A stretch of 64,000 bases of DNA. Source: an uncultured Sterolibacterium sp. Lineage in GTDB: Bacteria; Pseudomonadota; Gammaproteobacteria; Burkholderiales; Rhodocyclaceae. This document shows, one piece after another, positions 14,314 through 26,447 of this stretch (within the stretch, counting starts at the first letter, position 1; every line of letters begins with the position of its first letter). The position numbers and the translations under genes are program-made. The notes under the pieces are model-generated. The model did not search any database. It saw only the letters and a list, made by a program, of their open reading frames with translations, and was not told the DNA's origin. Where the stretch lies: positions 1 to 64,000 of the forward strand of contig CAILCO010000084.1 in NCBI GenBank assembly GCA_903832735.1. Direction: 5' to 3'.

Positions 14314-17103
14314 TTAAGCGAGTTGGGCGAGACGGGTGCGGGCGACTGCCTGCTGGTCGGAATTACCCTCTTTGGCGACTTCCTGCAACAGTTCGCGCGC
14401 GCCTTCCTTGTCGCCCATTTCTTCATAGGCATGAGCGAGTTCGAGCTTGGTGGCCACTTCCTCGAAGGCCGCGACCGGCGTTCCGGGCACGGCGGGCTCG
14501 ATGGATTCGGCCGGTTCGGCAGCCGGCAAGGCGTCGAAATCGAGACTGATCTTGGACAGATCCACTCCCGCCGGAACCTGCGGCAGTTGAGTCGCAGGCT
14601 GCGCCGCGACTGCGGCCTCATCGGCGCCAAGGTCGATTTCAGGCACGTTCAGTCCGGTGCTGGTAAGCTCGATCATCATCAGTTCTTCGGCGGCAGCGGG
14701 CTGATCCTTGGCCGGCACAGACAGATCGAGATCGATGTCGGCCGGGGATTCCACTTCGGACTCGGTCATGCTCGAGGGCATGACCAGCGTCTCCATCCCG
14801 GAATATGCGGGCCCCTGGTCACTGCCGCCGGGACTCAGTTCGAAGTCCAGAGACATGTCCTCTGGCACAGCCATTTCCGCTGCCGGCGGCGCCATACTCG
14901 CGGGCTCGGCAACTGGACCGGCAACGAGCCCTGCAGCAGGCTCGGGCATGCCTAGATCGAGATCGAAATCGAGCTTGCTGGGGTGCTCGTCGGTTGCTGG
15001 CGAAGCAAACCCCGGTCTGGCCAGGGGCTGGGTTTCGATCGACTCGTAGATCTGCGCCAGTTCGCCAGGAAGGGTCAATCTGGCCCCTTCGGCGGCCGGC
15101 AAGGACAGGGATGACCCTTTGGATTCCCGGAGCGCTTCCGGCGCGTCTGGGACGGTTTTACGGCCATACAGAGGGTTTTCCGGATCGATCTTCTGGACCA
15201 GGATCGCCGCCTTCTCCCAGTCGGGTCCGGTGCCGCCGGTCTGCCTGTAGAGTTCGCCGGCAACTGCCGCGAACGGCTTGAGACTCTTGCGCGCGGCGTA
15301 GATTTCCAGCAGCTTGAGCTGAATCGCCGGCCGCGTCGGATCGGCCTTCTGCGCCTCCAGGAGGATTTCCTCGGCCTGCGTATCGCGACCGTAGGCCATG
15401 TAGACATCGGCCTCGGCGACCGGATCGACCCCCTCGTCACTGTCGAGCGCCGCCATGCCGGACTGGCTGAAGTCGGTGGTCAGCGAGCTTTGACTGGTAT
15501 CGACGCTTTGTCCGCCGGTGGCGCCAAAGACCGAGTGGGCCGGAACATTGGGCTCGATGACGGTATGGTCCGATTCGGAGAAAGCGGCAAGTTGCCGCCT
15601 GCGCCAGACCGAGAAACCAAGATAGCCCAGGAGCAAAGCGATGATACCGCCACCGCCATAGACTAGCGCGGGATTGTCCTCGACGAAACTGGGTGGGGGC
15701 GCGGGCGGCAATAGCGGTTTCGCCGGTGGCGCCAGCTTGAGCGGCGGTGCCGGCTTCGAGGGCGCTTGTTCGACCGGCTTATCGACCACCGGCTCGCCCT
15801 TCGATGCCTCCGCCACGGCCACTGCCGGTGTCACCGGCTGTTCCGTGGCTTTCACGGGGGCCGCCGCGGCAGGCAGCGCCGGCGCGGGGACCGCCGGGGT
15901 CGCTGGCTTGACAGCCTGGGCCTCCGCCTGCTTCTGCAGGTCGACCATGCCTTGGCTCTTCAGTTCGACCAGTTTCCTGAGATCGTTAAGATTCTTCTCG
16001 AGTTCGGCAATCCGGCTATTCGCCTCCTTGAGCGCCTTGTCCCGGGCCACCAGATCCTCTTCAATCGCCGTCATCCGTACGCTGCCCGCCTTGCCGGCAG
16101 CGGTTTTGCCATCCTTGGCCGCGGTGCTGACTTCGAGCTTGTCGCTGCCTGCGGCTTTGGCCTGCGCCTTGTCCTCGACCCGGGGCAGGATCTTGCCGCT
16201 CACCGATTGCTTCGCCGGAGTCTCCTTCGGCACGGCGGTGGCGACCGCACCGGCGAGTTTCCTGCGATATGCTTCGAAATCGGCGGATTGAGCAACGACG
16301 GTCTTCTTCGCTTCGCTCTGGCTGACCGAAGACGCCGCCTCAGCAGCGGGAATGCTGAGTATCTTTCCGGCCACCAAGCGGTTCATGTTGCCGCCTTCGA
16401 AAGCATCCTTGTTATGGCTGAACAACGCGACCAGCACCTGGTCCAGACTGACGCCCTCCGGTTTGACTTCCCGGGCTATCTTGGCCAAGGTATCGCCGCG
16501 CTGCACGACCCGAGTCGGCACGACAATGCGCTCCTGCACTACCGGCTTCGCTTCGGCAACGCGAGGTGACGGCGGAGGCGGGGACGGCTGCTTTGCCGCT
16601 GCTGGAGTCGGGGCGCCGACCGGTGCGACCGCTGCTGCCGACGGCGTCCTGGCGGCGGGCAAGGTGGCGGGGACGGCCACCGGCTTCTGCAGGAATTCGG
16701 GCGGATCGAGCAGGAAAGTATATTCGCGCACCAAGCGCCCAGAGGCCCAGTTGAGCTCCACCAGCATATCGAGAAAGGGTTCGTTGATCGAGCGCTCGGA
16801 ACTCAGGCGCAGGAAGGCTTGACCATCCGCTCTCTGATCGACGTTGAAACGGATCCCGGAGAGCGCCGCGGCGTATTCGATTCCTGCCTGCTTGAAGGCC
16901 TCCGGAGCTGCCATGCGCGCCGACAGCGAGACAAGCTCCTCGCGGCTGGCGCTGATATCGAGCTCGGCGCGTAGTGCTTGCCCGAGCACCGAAAGCACGG
17001 TCAGTTTGCCTAGACCGGCGGCATCGGCGGCAAGCGGCAGCACTGCCAGGGCAACCGCGAGCGCGGAAGCCTTGAGTCGCATTGGCAGGGTCGAATTATT
17101 CAC
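14314..17103 (-). CDS. fimV: FimV-like protein with LysM domain and TPR C-terminus
   Basis: Signal peptide, GLGKLTVLSVLGQALRAELDI, VVQRGDTLAKIAREVKPEGVSLDQ LysM, acidic repeats, C-terminal KLELAHAYEEMGDKEGARELLQEV. Confidence 0.9.
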   Translation of the reverse strand: MNNSTLPMRLKASALAVALAVLPLAADAAGLGKLTVLSVLGQALRAELDISASREELVSLSARMAAPEAFKQAGIEYAAALSGIRFNVDQRADGQAFLRLSSERSINEPFLDMLVELNWASGRLVREYTFLLDPPEFLQKPVAVPATLPAARTPSAAAVAPVGAPTPAAAKQPSPPPPSPRVAEAKPVVQERIVVPTRVVQRGDTLAKIAREVKPEGVSLDQVLVALFSHNKDAFEGGNMNRLVAGKILSIPAAEAASSVSQSEAKKTVVAQSADFEAYRRKLAGAVATAVPKETPAKQSVSGKILPRVEDKAQAKAAGSDKLEVSTAAKDGKTAAGKAGSVRMTAIEEDLVARDKALKEANSRIAELEKNLNDLRKLVELKSQGMVDLQKQAEAQAVKPATPAVPAPALPAAAAPVKATEQPVTPAVAVAEASKGEPVVDKPVEQAPSKPAPPLKLAPPAKPLLPPAPPPSFVEDNPALVYGGGGIIALLLGYLGFSVWRRRQLAAFSESDHTVIEPNVPAHSVFGATGGQSVDTSQSSLTTDFSQSGMAALDSDEGVDPVAEADVYMAYGRDTQAEEILLEAQKADPTRPAIQLKLLEIYAARKSLKPFAAVAGELYRQTGGTGPDWEKAAILVQKIDPENPLYGRKTVPDAPEALRESKGSSLSLPAAEGARLTLPGELAQIYESIETQPLARPGFASPATDEHPSKLDFDLDLGMPEPAAGLVAGPVAEPASMAPPAAEMAVPEDMSLDFELSPGGSDQGPAYSGMETLVMPSSMTESEVESPADIDLDLSVPAKDQPAAAEELMMIELTSTGLNVPEIDLGADEAAVAAQPATQLPQVPAGVDLSKISLDFDALPAAEPAESIEPAVPGTPVAAFEEVATKLELAHAYEEMGDKEGARELLQEVAKEGNSDQQAVARTRLAQLA

Positions 17104-17207
17104 TTGGCATCCCTATCGCGAATCTTTCATAGGTAATCAACATAACATCAGCAGCTTAGCGGCGCAAGGCAAGCTTCACCCCGCCAAGGCAGCGACCCGC
17201 ACGAGGC

Positions 17208-18317
17208 TCAGTCGAGCAGGATACGCAGCATCCGCCGCAGCGGCTCGGCCGCTCCCCACAATAATTGATCGCCGACAGTGAACGCGGAAAGATACTCCGG
17301 GCCCATGGACAACTTGCGCAGGCGCCCGACCGGCACGGTCAGCTTGCCGGTGACGGCAGTCGGGGTCAACTCCTTGATCGTCACCTCGCGCTGATTGGGC
17401 ACGACCCTGACCCAGTCGTTGTGCCCCGCGAGCAGTTCCTCGATATCAGCCAGCGGAACATTCTTTTTGAGCCGGATGGTCAGCGCCTGTGAATGGCAGC
17501 GCATCGCGCCGATGCGCACGCAAAGACCGTCGACCGGGATAGGCGTGACTTCCCGTCCAAGAATCTTGTTGGTCTCGGCCTGACCCTTCCATTCCTCCTT
17601 GCTCTGCCCGTTGCCCAGATCCTTGTCGATCCACGGGATCAGCGAACCGGCCAGGGGCACACCGAAGTGGGTCGTCGGGAAACCGTCGTCACGCAGGATG
17701 CCGGCCAGTTCACGATCGATGTCGAGAATCGCCGAGGCCGGATCGTTCAGCAGCGGCGCCACGACGCGGTGGGCCTCGCCCATTTGCTCCAACAGCTCGC
17801 GCATGTTCTGGGCGCCGGCGCCCGAGGCGGCCTGATAGGTCATCGAGGTCAGCCAGTCGACGAGGCCAGCCTTAAACAGCCCGCCCAGGGCCATCAGCAT
17901 CAGACTGACGGTGCAGTTGCCGCCGATGTAATTGTTCACTCCGCGGGCAAGAGCCGCATCGATGACATCGCGATTGACCGGATCGAGAATGATGATGGCG
18001 TCACTTTGCATGCGCAGCGTCGAGGCTGCGTCTATCCAGTAGCCGTTCCAGCCGGCGGCGCGCAGTTGCGGGAAAATCTCGCTGGTGTACTCGCCGCCCT
18101 GGCAGGAGATGATGATGTCCATCTTCTTCAGATCCGCTACGCTTTTCGCGTCCTTCAGTTTCGCGCCACCCTGGATGAAACTGGGAGAATCGCCGCCGAT
18201 ATTCGACGTCGTGAAGAACACCGGCTCGATCAGGGCAAAGTCATTTTCCTCGCGCATGCGCTGCATCAGAACCGAACCCACCATGCCACGCCAACCGACC
18301 AGACCTACTCGTTTCAT
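17208..18317 (-). CDS. asd: aspartate-semialdehyde dehydrogenase
   Basis: [52 protein letters not shown]-type motifs. Confidence 0.96.
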   Translation of the reverse strand: MKRVGLVGWRGMVGSVLMQRMREENDFALIEPVFFTTSNIGGDSPSFIQGGAKLKDAKSVADLKKMDIIISCQGGEYTSEIFPQLRAAGWNGYWIDAASTLRMQSDAIIILDPVNRDVIDAALARGVNNYIGGNCTVSLMLMALGGLFKAGLVDWLTSMTYQAASGAGAQNMRELLEQMGEAHRVVAPLLNDPASAILDIDRELAGILRDDGFPTTHFGVPLAGSLIPWIDKDLGNGQSKEEWKGQAETNKILGREVTPIPVDGLCVRIGAMRCHSQALTIRLKKNVPLADIEELLAGHNDWVRVVPNQREVTIKELTPTAVTGKLTVPVGRLRKLSMGPEYLSAFTVGDQLLWGAAEPLRRMLRILLD

Positions 18318-18336
18318 GATCATGCTTTCCTAAAGT

Positions 18337-19392
18337 TTACAAGACTGCGAGAACCGCGTCGCCCATCGCCCTGGTGCCGACCTGGCGCGTGCCCGGCTCA
18401 AAGATGTCACTGGTGCGAAAGCCCTGCGCCAACACCTTGCGCACCGCCGCCTCGATACGCTCGGCGGAACCCGCCTCGTTGAAGGTATAGCGCAACATCA
18501 TCGCCGCCGAGAGTATGGTCGCCAGCGGGTTGGCGATGTCCTGGCCGGCGATATCCGGAGCCGAACCGTGGATCGGCTCGTAGAGCCCGAACTTGTGTTC
18601 GTTGAGCGATGCCGACGGCAGCATGCCAATCGAACCGGTGAGCATCGAGGCTTCGTCGGAGAGAATGTCACCGAACATGTTGCCGGTGACGATGACATCG
18701 AACTGCTTCGGGTTCTTCAGAAGTTGCATGGCGCAGTTATCGACATACATGTGCGACAGTTCCACGCCCGGATATTCGCGACCGACCGCGCTGACCACTT
18801 CGCGCCAGAGTTGCATGGTGTCGAGCACGTTGGCCTTGTCCACCGAGCACAGCCGGCCGCCGCGCTTGGCCGCCGCCTGGAAGCCGACATGGGCGACGCG
18901 CCTGATTTCCGATTCCGAATAGCGCATGGTATCGAAGCCTTCGCGCTCGCCGTTTTCCAGCACGCGAATGCCCCGCGGCTGGCCGAAATAAATGTCGCCG
19001 GTCAGTTCGCGGATGATCAGGATGTCGAGCCCGGCGACCACCTCGGGCCTGAGGCTGGAGGCCTGAACCAGTTCTGGGTAAACCAGCGCCGGACGGAAGT
19101 TGGCGAACAGGTTGAGCGCCTTGCGCAGGCCGAGTATTGCCTGCTCCGGACGCAACTCGCGGGGCAGCGTATCGAGACTGAAATCGCCGACCGCGCCGAA
19201 CAGGATGGCATCGGATTGCCGCGCCAGCCTCAGCGTGGACTCCGGCAAGGGATGACCGAGCGCCCGGTAGCCGGCGCCCCCGACGGGCGCCTCGGTCAAC
19301 TCGAAGTTCAGGTCGAGCGCACTCAGGACGCGCAGCGCCTGGGTGATGATTTCCGGGCCGATACCGTCGCCGGGTAGAACACAGATTTTCAT
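18337..19392 (-). CDS. leuB: 3-isopropylmalate dehydrogenase
   Basis: [53 protein letters not shown]. Confidence 0.97.
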   Translation of the reverse strand: MKICVLPGDGIGPEIITQALRVLSALDLNFELTEAPVGGAGYRALGHPLPESTLRLARQSDAILFGAVGDFSLDTLPRELRPEQAILGLRKALNLFANFRPALVYPELVQASSLRPEVVAGLDILIIRELTGDIYFGQPRGIRVLENGEREGFDTMRYSESEIRRVAHVGFQAAAKRGGRLCSVDKANVLDTMQLWREVVSAVGREYPGVELSHMYVDNCAMQLLKNPKQFDVIVTGNMFGDILSDEASMLTGSIGMLPSASLNEHKFGLYEPIHGSAPDIAGQDIANPLATILSAAMMLRYTFNEAGSAERIEAAVRKVLAQGFRTSDIFEPGTRQVGTRAMGDAVLAVL

Positions 19393-19394
19393 GT

Positions 19395-20042
19395 TCATTT
19401 ACTTTCGGAAAACAGCCAGGGCTGTTCGATGCGACGGACAGCCTCGAATTCGCGAATCTTGTCGGCGTGGCGCAGGGTAAGACCGATGTCGTCGTAGCCG
19501 TTCAGGAGACAGAACTTGCGGAAGGCATCGACCTCGAAGGCGAGCGCCTTGCCATCGGGCCGGGTTACGCTCTGCGTCTCGAGATTGATGCGCAGTTTGT
19601 AGCCCGGCGCATGCAGCGCCTGATCGAACAGCGCATCGACCTCCACCTTGGCCAGGCGGATCGGTAGCAGGCCATTCTTGAAGCAGTTGTTGTAGAAGAT
19701 ATCGCCAAAGCTGGTCCCGATCAAGGCCCGCAAGCCGTAATCCTCCAGCGCCCAGGGCGCGTGCTCGCGCGAGGAGCCGCAACCGAAGTTGTCGCGCGTG
19801 AGGAGGATGGCGGCACCGCGATAGCGCGGCTGATTGAGCACGAAGTCGGGATTGGGCAGACGCATGGCAGGATCCTGGCCGGGCTCGCCGTGATCCAGAT
19901 AGCGCCACTCGTCGAACAGGTTCTGGCCGAAGCCGCTCTTCTTGATCGACTTCAGGAACTGTTTGGGAATGATCGCATCGGTGTCCACATTGGCGCGATC
20001 GAGCGGCGCCACGAGCGCCTCAAGTTGGGTGAATTTTCGCAT
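19395..20042 (-). CDS. leuD: 3-isopropylmalate dehydratase small subunit
   Basis: [39 protein letters not shown]. Confidence 0.96.
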   Translation of the reverse strand: MRKFTQLEALVAPLDRANVDTDAIIPKQFLKSIKKSGFGQNLFDEWRYLDHGEPGQDPAMRLPNPDFVLNQPRYRGAAILLTRDNFGCGSSREHAPWALEDYGLRALIGTSFGDIFYNNCFKNGLLPIRLAKVEVDALFDQALHAPGYKLRINLETQSVTRPDGKALAFEVDAFRKFCLLNGYDDIGLTLRHADKIREFEAVRRIEQPWLFSESK

Positions 20043-20056
20043 GGTCATCCTCGGTC

Positions 20057-21472
20057 TCAGAGCAACACTCTGACGTCGGCAAAATGGCCGGCGATCGCAG
20101 CGGCGGCGGCCATCTGCGGGCTTACCAGATGGGTACGGCCGCCATTCCCCTGGCGGCCCTCGAAATTGCGGTTCGAGGTTGAGGCACAACGCTCCCCGGG
20201 CTCCAGGCGGTCATCGTTCATCGCCAGGCACATCGAGCAACCCGGCTCGCGCCACTCGAAGCCGGCCGCCACGAAGATCTTGTCCAGCCCTTCCGCCTCG
20301 GCCTGCCGCTTGACCGGACCGGAACCGGGCACCACCAGTGCCAGCTTGACGTTGGCGGCAACGCGGCGGCCCCGGACGACGGCCGCAGCAGCGCGCAGAT
20401 CCTCGATGCGCGAATTGGTACAGGAACCGATGAACACCTTGTCAAGCTTGATCGCAGTCATCGGCGTACGCGGTGCGAGGCCCATGTACTGCAGCGCGCG
20501 CGCCACGCCTTCGGCCTTGACCGGATCGGCGAAATCCTCCGGTGCGGGCACGGCACCGGCAATGTCGGTGACCATCTCGGGCGACGTGCCCCAGGTCACC
20601 TGCGGTACGATCTGCCCGGCATCGAGCAGCACTACGGCGTCAAAGTGCGCGCCGGGATCGCTCTTGAGATGGCGCCAGACGGCCACCGCGCGCTCCCATT
20701 GTTCGCCAGCAGGCGCCAGGGGGCGGCCCCTGAGGTAATCGATGGTGGTGTCATCGACCGCAATCATGCCGGCGCGCGCGCCGGCCTCGATCGCCATGTT
20801 GCACAGGGTCATGCGGCCTTCCATCGATAGTGCGCGGATGGCGCTGCCGGAAAACTCCATGGCGTACCCGGTACCGCCGGCGGTGCCGATCTTGCCGATC
20901 AGGGCCAGCGCGAGATCCTTCGCGGAAACGCCGCGGCCCAAGAGGCCATTGACTTCCACCGACATGCTCTTGGATTTTTTTTGCAGCAGGCATTGCGTCG
21001 CCAGCACATGCTCGACTTCCGACGTGCCGATGCCGTGGGCGAGACAGGCGAAGGCGCCATGCGTGCTGGTGTGCGAGTCGCCGCAGACTACGGTCATGCC
21101 CGGCAGGGTCGCGCCCTGCTCGGGACCGATGACATGGACGATGCCCTGGCGCGGATCGCGGAATGGGTAATAGGCCAGCGCGCCATATTCCCGGATGTTG
21201 CTGTCGAGCGTCTGCAACTGCAGGCGTGAAGTCTCGTCGGCGATCCCTTCCAGCCCCTTCTCCCAGCCCTTGGTCGGTGTGTTGTGGTCGGCGGTGGCAA
21301 CGATGGAACCGACGCGCCAGGGGCGCCGCGCCGAGAGTTTGAGTCCTTCGAAAGCTTGCGGACTGGTCACTTCATGGACCAGGTGTCGATCGATATAGAG
21401 CAGCGCGGTGCCGTCCGCCTCCTGGCGGATCAAATGATCGTCCCAAAGCTTGTCGTAAAGCGTCTTCGGCAT
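20057..21472 (-). CDS. leuC: 3-isopropylmalate dehydratase large subunit
   Basis: [61 protein letters not shown]. Confidence 0.97.
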   Translation of the reverse strand: MPKTLYDKLWDDHLIRQEADGTALLYIDRHLVHEVTSPQAFEGLKLSARRPWRVGSIVATADHNTPTKGWEKGLEGIADETSRLQLQTLDSNIREYGALAYYPFRDPRQGIVHVIGPEQGATLPGMTVVCGDSHTSTHGAFACLAHGIGTSEVEHVLATQCLLQKKSKSMSVEVNGLLGRGVSAKDLALALIGKIGTAGGTGYAMEFSGSAIRALSMEGRMTLCNMAIEAGARAGMIAVDDTTIDYLRGRPLAPAGEQWERAVAVWRHLKSDPGAHFDAVVLLDAGQIVPQVTWGTSPEMVTDIAGAVPAPEDFADPVKAEGVARALQYMGLAPRTPMTAIKLDKVFIGSCTNSRIEDLRAAAAVVRGRRVAANVKLALVVPGSGPVKRQAEAEGLDKIFVAAGFEWREPGCSMCLAMNDDRLEPGERCASTSNRNFEGRQGNGGRTHLVSPQMAAAAAIAGHFADVRVLL

Positions 21473-21578
21473 GTCTGCGCTTCCTGCAGAAAATGAAATG
21501 ATTATCGCACAGCTTAGCGCCGCATCGCCGCCCATGGAGCCGGGAGGCGGGGAGTTTCCGGCAGCCGCGGAGCATCGT

Positions 21579-22727
21579 TCAAACCGTCTCGGGCGCCGGC
21601 CGCTCGGCGTTGCCGCGCCAGACCAGGAGCAACCCCGCCAGGGCGAACAGGGAGCCCAGCGTATAGGTCCAGCCGGGGCCGAACGCCTCCCAGGTCTGGC
21701 CGCTCGCCAGAGCGCCGAGCATGCCGCCGGCTCCGAACGAGATGCTGCCATAGAGCGCCTGGGCGCGTGCCTGCTGGCCGCCCGGGAACCAGCGATGAAG
21801 GGCGGCCACAGTCGCCGCGTGGCAGACGCCGAAGGTGGCGCCATGGAGCAATTGCGCCGCGGAGAGCAGCAGGATGGAGTCGGCGGCCCAGCCTATCACC
21901 AGAAAACGCACGATGGCGCAGGCAAACGAGAACATCAGAAGGTGCTGCAACGAATAGCGCCGGAGCAGGCGCGGCATCACCAGAAAAACCAGGATCTCGG
22001 CCAGCACGCCCAACGACCAGAGCGCGCCGACGACGGTCTTGCCATAGCCGTGATCGACCAGGTGGATCGAATAGAACACATACAGGGGACCATGCGCCGC
22101 CGACATCAGAAAGCTCGCAAGGAGCAGCGAGAACACCTTCGGGCGGCGCAGCGTGGCGATCAGTTCCAATGCCGGCAAGTCGCTCTGCTTGCGCCGTGTC
22201 GCCGGTAGCACCAGGGCGCAAGCGAGTATGCCCGCGAGCAAGGCGACGGCCACCCAAAGCAAGGCGGCAATCGGCCATGCGTCGAGCAGCCAGCCGATGC
22301 CGGTCACCGCAATGATGAATCCGACCGAACCCCACATGCGGATAGCGCCATAGCGCTCCGCATGCCGCTCGAGATGCCCGAGCGTGAGCGCCTCGACCAG
22401 CGGCAACGAAGCGCTCCAGAAGAAGGACATGAAGACCATGGAGAGAAACAAGCCGGAGAAACTGGTGGTGAAAAAGAAGCCGATGAAGCCGACCACGCTC
22501 ATAGCCGCGGCAACCCGCACGATCCGGGTTTTATCACCGAGCCCATCGGCCAGCCATCCCCAGAGGTTGGGTGCGACAAGCCGCATCACCTGCATCAGGG
22601 ACAGCAGCACGCTGATATCCCAGGCGTTGAAGGCCAGGGATTGCAGGTACAAGGCGAAATACGGCGAGAAGGCGCCAATGAAGGCAAAGTAGAAAAAATA
22701 CCAGGCCGACAGGCGCCAGTAAGGCAT
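21579..22727 (-). CDS. MFS transporter, HcaT/3-phenylpropionate-type
   Basis: 12-TM pattern; N-terminal [27 protein letters not shown]. Confidence 0.8.
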   Translation of the reverse strand: MPYWRLSAWYFFYFAFIGAFSPYFALYLQSLAFNAWDISVLLSLMQVMRLVAPNLWGWLADGLGDKTRIVRVAAAMSVVGFIGFFFTTSFSGLFLSMVFMSFFWSASLPLVEALTLGHLERHAERYGAIRMWGSVGFIIAVTGIGWLLDAWPIAALLWVAVALLAGILACALVLPATRRKQSDLPALELIATLRRPKVFSLLLASFLMSAAHGPLYVFYSIHLVDHGYGKTVVGALWSLGVLAEILVFLVMPRLLRRYSLQHLLMFSFACAIVRFLVIGWAADSILLLSAAQLLHGATFGVCHAATVAALHRWFPGGQQARAQALYGSISFGAGGMLGALASGQTWEAFGPGWTYTLGSLFALAGLLLVWRGNAERPAPETV

Positions 22728-22764
22728 TGAAGTGGCCTGGGGTCAGCCGAAAATCAGCCGGAAC

Positions 22765-23865
22765 TCAACCGACTCTGCCGGGGATCTTCGGTGTCGGGCA
22801 GTCCACGTCGGCGCATTGGGCGCGATGGCGCAAGGCGTGATCGATCAGCACCAGCGCCAGCATCGCCTCGGCGATCGGCGTGGCGCGGATGCCGACGCAG
22901 GGATCGTGGCGGCCGTGGGTTTCCACCATCACCGGCTTGCCGAGCATGTCGATCGAACGCCTGGGCAAGCGGATGCTCGAGGTCGGCTTGATGGCGATGC
23001 TGACGACGATGTCCTGGCCGCTGGTAATGCCGCCGAGCACGCCGCCGGCATTGTTGGAAAGAAAACCGGCCGGCGTCAGCTCATCGCCGTGTTCGCTGCC
23101 GTGTTGTTCGATGCAGGCGAAACCGGCTCCGATCTCGACGCCCTTGACCGCGTTGATGCCCATCATGGCGCTGGCGAGGTCGGCGTCGAGCCGGCCGTAG
23201 ACCGGCTCGCCCCAGCCCACCGGCACGTTCTGCGCCTCCACCGTGATTCTCGCGCCGACCGAGTCGCCCGCCTTCCGTAGCTCATCCATGGTGTCTTCGA
23301 GCAGCGGCACGATGTCCGGATCCGCGGCGAAAAACGGATTGCCCCGGACCGACTCCCAGTCCTTCAGCGGAATGACGATAGAACCCAACTGCGCCATCCG
23401 TCCGCGAATCACGATGCCATAACGGCTGTTCAGCCATTTTCGGGCGATGGCGCCGGCGGCAACACGCACCGCCGTCTCGCGCGCCGAGGCGCGGCCGCCG
23501 CCGCGGTGGTCGCGTATGCCGTATTTCTGCCAGTAGGTGTAGTCGGCATGGCCGGGGCGGAAGGAATTCGCGATGTTGCCGTAGTCCTTGCTGCGCTGAT
23601 CCTGGTTGCGGATCAGCAGGGCGATAGACGTGCCGGTGGTCTTGCCCTCGAACACGCCGGAGAGGATCTCGACGGTGTCGGGCTCGCGCCGCTGGGTCAC
23701 ATGACGCGAGGTTCCCGGCCGGCGCCGGTCGAGTTCCGCCTGAATGTCGAGTTCGGACAAATCCAGTCCCGGCGGGCAGCCATCGACCACGCAGCCGATC
23801 GCCGGGCCATGCGATTCACCGAAGGAAGTGACGCAAAAAAGGGTGCCGAAAGTGTTGCCGGACAT
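22765..23865 (-). CDS. aroC: chorismate synthase
   Basis: [50 protein letters not shown]. Confidence 0.97.
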   Translation of the reverse strand: MSGNTFGTLFCVTSFGESHGPAIGCVVDGCPPGLDLSELDIQAELDRRRPGTSRHVTQRREPDTVEILSGVFEGKTTGTSIALLIRNQDQRSKDYGNIANSFRPGHADYTYWQKYGIRDHRGGGRASARETAVRVAAGAIARKWLNSRYGIVIRGRMAQLGSIVIPLKDWESVRGNPFFAADPDIVPLLEDTMDELRKAGDSVGARITVEAQNVPVGWGEPVYGRLDADLASAMMGINAVKGVEIGAGFACIEQHGSEHGDELTPAGFLSNNAGGVLGGITSGQDIVVSIAIKPTSSIRLPRRSIDMLGKPVMVETHGRHDPCVGIRATPIAEAMLALVLIDHALRHRAQCADVDCPTPKIPGRVG

Positions 23866-23875
23866 CTTGACCGCC

Positions 23876-25570
23876 TCAGTGTATGGCTATGTCCACCGAG
23901 TTTAGCACCGCTGTGTCGCGCAAGGCGCGGCGCAGGATCTTGCCGACGTTGGTCTTGGGCAATTCGATGCGAAATTCGACCTGGTGCGGCACCTTGTAGC
24001 CGGTCAGGCTTTCCTTGCAGTGGGCAATGAGCATTGCGGCGGTGAGCGCCGGATCGCGCCTGACCACGAAGATTTTCACCGCCTCACCGGATTTCTCGTC
24101 CGGCACACCGACCGCCGCCACTTCCAGCACGCCCGGATGCATGGCGACGACCGCTTCGACCTCGTTCGGATAGACGTTGAAACCTGAGACGATGATCATG
24201 TCCTTCTTGCGGTCGACGATGCGCAGGTAGCCCTGCTCGTCCATCACTGCCACATCGCCGGTACGCAGGAAGCCGTCGGCCATGAACACCTTGGCGGTCT
24301 CGTCGGGCCTGTTCCAGTAGCCCTTCATCACCTGCGGCCCGCGTACGCACAACTCGCCAGCCTGGCCGAGCGCCAGGTCGCGCCCCTCTTCATCGCGGAT
24401 CGCCACCTCGGTGGACGGCAGGGGCAGACCGATCGAACCGTTGTAGTCCTTGAGGTCGAGCGGGTTGATGGCCACCGCCGGCGAGGTTTCCGTCAAGCCG
24501 TAGGCCTCGACCAGAGTGTTGCCGGTGACCTGCTGCCATTTGTCCGCCACCGCCTTCTGCACCGCCATGCCGCCGCCCAGCGAGATGCGCAACTGGCTGA
24601 AATCGAGCGAGGAAAAGTGGGCGTCGGCCAGCAGCGCGTTGAACAGGGTATTGACGCCGGTGATGGTGGTGAATCGGTATTTCGCCAACTCCTTGACGAA
24701 ACTGGGGATGTCGCGCGGATTGGTGATCAGCACATTGGTCGCGCCGAGCTTGAAATAGACCAGGCAGTTCGCGGTCAGCGCGAAGATGTGATAGAGCGGC
24801 AGCGCGGTGATCACGATCTCTTCGCCCTGATGCAGAAAAGGTTTTAGCCAGGCATGCGCCTGGAGCAGGTTGGCGATAATGTTGCCGTGGCTGAGCATCG
24901 CCGCCTTAGCCACGCCGGTGGTGCCGCCGGTGTATTGCAGGAAGGCGATGTCCTCATGATCGGCCGGAACCGGCAGGAAGCTCCTCCCGGCGCCGCGTGC
25001 CAGCGCATCGTTGAAGGTGACGGCCTGCGGCAGGCGGTAAGCCGGGACCATCCTCTTGACATGCCTGACGACGAAATTGACCAGGGCGCCCTTGGGGAAG
25101 CCGAGCATGTCGCCCAGGCCAGTGACGATGACATGCCTGATCCCGGTCCGCGCCACGACCTCCTGCAGGACGTGGGCGAAATTCTCGAGTATGACGATCG
25201 CCTCCGCCCCGGAATCCCGGAGCTGGTGCTCGAGTTCCGGGGCGGTATACAGCGGATTGCAATTGACCACGGTATAGCCGGCGCGCAAGGCGCCGAAGAT
25301 GCATACCGGGCACTGCAGCACATTGGGCATCATGACGGCGATGCGCGCGCCTTTCGCCAACCCCAGCACGGACTGGCAATAGGCGGCGAAGTCGCGCGTC
25401 AGCCGATCCAGTTCGGCATAGCTGATCGCCCGGCCCATATTGACGTAAGCGCTACGAGCCCGGAAATCCCTGACGCTGCGTTCGAACAATTCGCCTATCG
25501 AGGCGAACTCATCGACAGCTATCTCCCCGGGAACCCCCGGGGGATAGCTTTTCAGCCAGATCTTTTCCAT
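23876..25570 (-). CDS. fadD: long-chain-fatty-acid--CoA ligase
   Basis: [23 protein letters not shown]-binding motif; [37 protein letters not shown]. Confidence 0.93.
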   Translation of the reverse strand: MEKIWLKSYPPGVPGEIAVDEFASIGELFERSVRDFRARSAYVNMGRAISYAELDRLTRDFAAYCQSVLGLAKGARIAVMMPNVLQCPVCIFGALRAGYTVVNCNPLYTAPELEHQLRDSGAEAIVILENFAHVLQEVVARTGIRHVIVTGLGDMLGFPKGALVNFVVRHVKRMVPAYRLPQAVTFNDALARGAGRSFLPVPADHEDIAFLQYTGGTTGVAKAAMLSHGNIIANLLQAHAWLKPFLHQGEEIVITALPLYHIFALTANCLVYFKLGATNVLITNPRDIPSFVKELAKYRFTTITGVNTLFNALLADAHFSSLDFSQLRISLGGGMAVQKAVADKWQQVTGNTLVEAYGLTETSPAVAINPLDLKDYNGSIGLPLPSTEVAIRDEEGRDLALGQAGELCVRGPQVMKGYWNRPDETAKVFMADGFLRTGDVAVMDEQGYLRIVDRKKDMIIVSGFNVYPNEVEAVVAMHPGVLEVAAVGVPDEKSGEAVKIFVVRRDPALTAAMLIAHCKESLTGYKVPHQVEFRIELPKTNVGKILRRALRDTAVLNSVDIAIH

Positions 25571-25607
25571 TTCAACTCCGCCGCCGCCCGCTCTGCCGCG
25601 CCGGCAA

Positions 25608-25931
25608 TCAGCGCTCGAGCAAGCCCAGCTTGTCCTTCACCTTCTGCCACTGGTCGGCGTCCGGCGAGGGTTCCTTGCGCGCGATGATAGGTTTCCAGTG
25701 TTTGGCCAATTCGGCATTCAAGGCAATGAACGAGGACTGTTCCGCAGGCACGTCGTCCTCGGCGTAGATGGCCTCCACCGGGCATTCGGCGACGCACAGG
25801 GTGCAGTCGATGCACTCGTCGGGATCGATGACCAGGAAATTTGGTCCTTCGCGAAAGCAATCGACTGGGCAGACATCGACGCAGTCGGTGTACTTGCACT
25901 TGATGCAGGATTCCGTCACTACATAGGTCAT
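25608..25931 (-). CDS. fdxA: 7Fe/8Fe ferredoxin
   Basis: [55 protein letters not shown]. Confidence 0.95.
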   Translation of the reverse strand: MTYVVTESCIKCKYTDCVDVCPVDCFREGPNFLVIDPDECIDCTLCVAECPVEAIYAEDDVPAEQSSFIALNAELAKHWKPIIARKEPSPDADQWQKVKDKLGLLER

Positions 25932-26022
25932 TGCGCGCACCTTCGTTAAATATCAAGGCTTGAAGTATAAGCGAACCATCCTCGGTCAGCCAATAATGCC
26001 GTAAGCAAAAAATAGTGTCTCC

Positions 26023-26035
26023 GCATATTGTATGC
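26023..26035. promoter_or_regulatory. inverted repeat GCATA-TTG-TATGC in AT-rich intergenic region
   Basis: Perfect 5-bp arms between divergent fdxA and HTH gene; possible operator. Confidence 0.25.
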
Positions 26036-26137
26036 TGATCGAATAGCATTTATACTAAAGGGGTAGGACTAAGGTAATAACAAATAACCCCCTGTATTAT
26101 CACGATGTATTAAATCTTTACTCATAAGGACCCGATC

Positions 26138-26434
26138 ATGAAAAACATCGAGAACGTAGACGCCCGCGAGATCCGTCGCAAACTCGGCATCAATCAGCAG
26201 CAGTTCTGGTCAAAGCTGGGCGTCACCCAGAGCGGCGGCTCCCGTTACGAAAGCGGACGCAACATGCCGCGTCCGGTGCAGCAGTTGCTACGCTTGGTCC
26301 ATGTCGAGCAGATCGATATCGGCAAGGTGAAGCGCGAGGACTTCGAGATCGTCGAGTTCCTGAAATCCCAGGACCCGGAGCTCTACAAGTCGCTCAAGAA
26401 GCAGGCGCGCAGCAAGGCCAAGAAGGCGGCCTAA
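26138..26434 (+). CDS. helix-turn-helix (XRE-like) DNA-binding protein with Lys-rich tail
   Basis: REIRRKLGINQQQFWSKLGVTQSGGSRYESGRNMP HTH; tail KKQARSKAKKAA; SD-like aagga upstream. Confidence 0.8.
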   Translation: MKNIENVDAREIRRKLGINQQQFWSKLGVTQSGGSRYESGRNMPRPVQQLLRLVHVEQIDIGKVKREDFEIVEFLKSQDPELYKSLKKQARSKAKKAA

Positions 26435-26447
26435 GCGGCGGCAGAAG

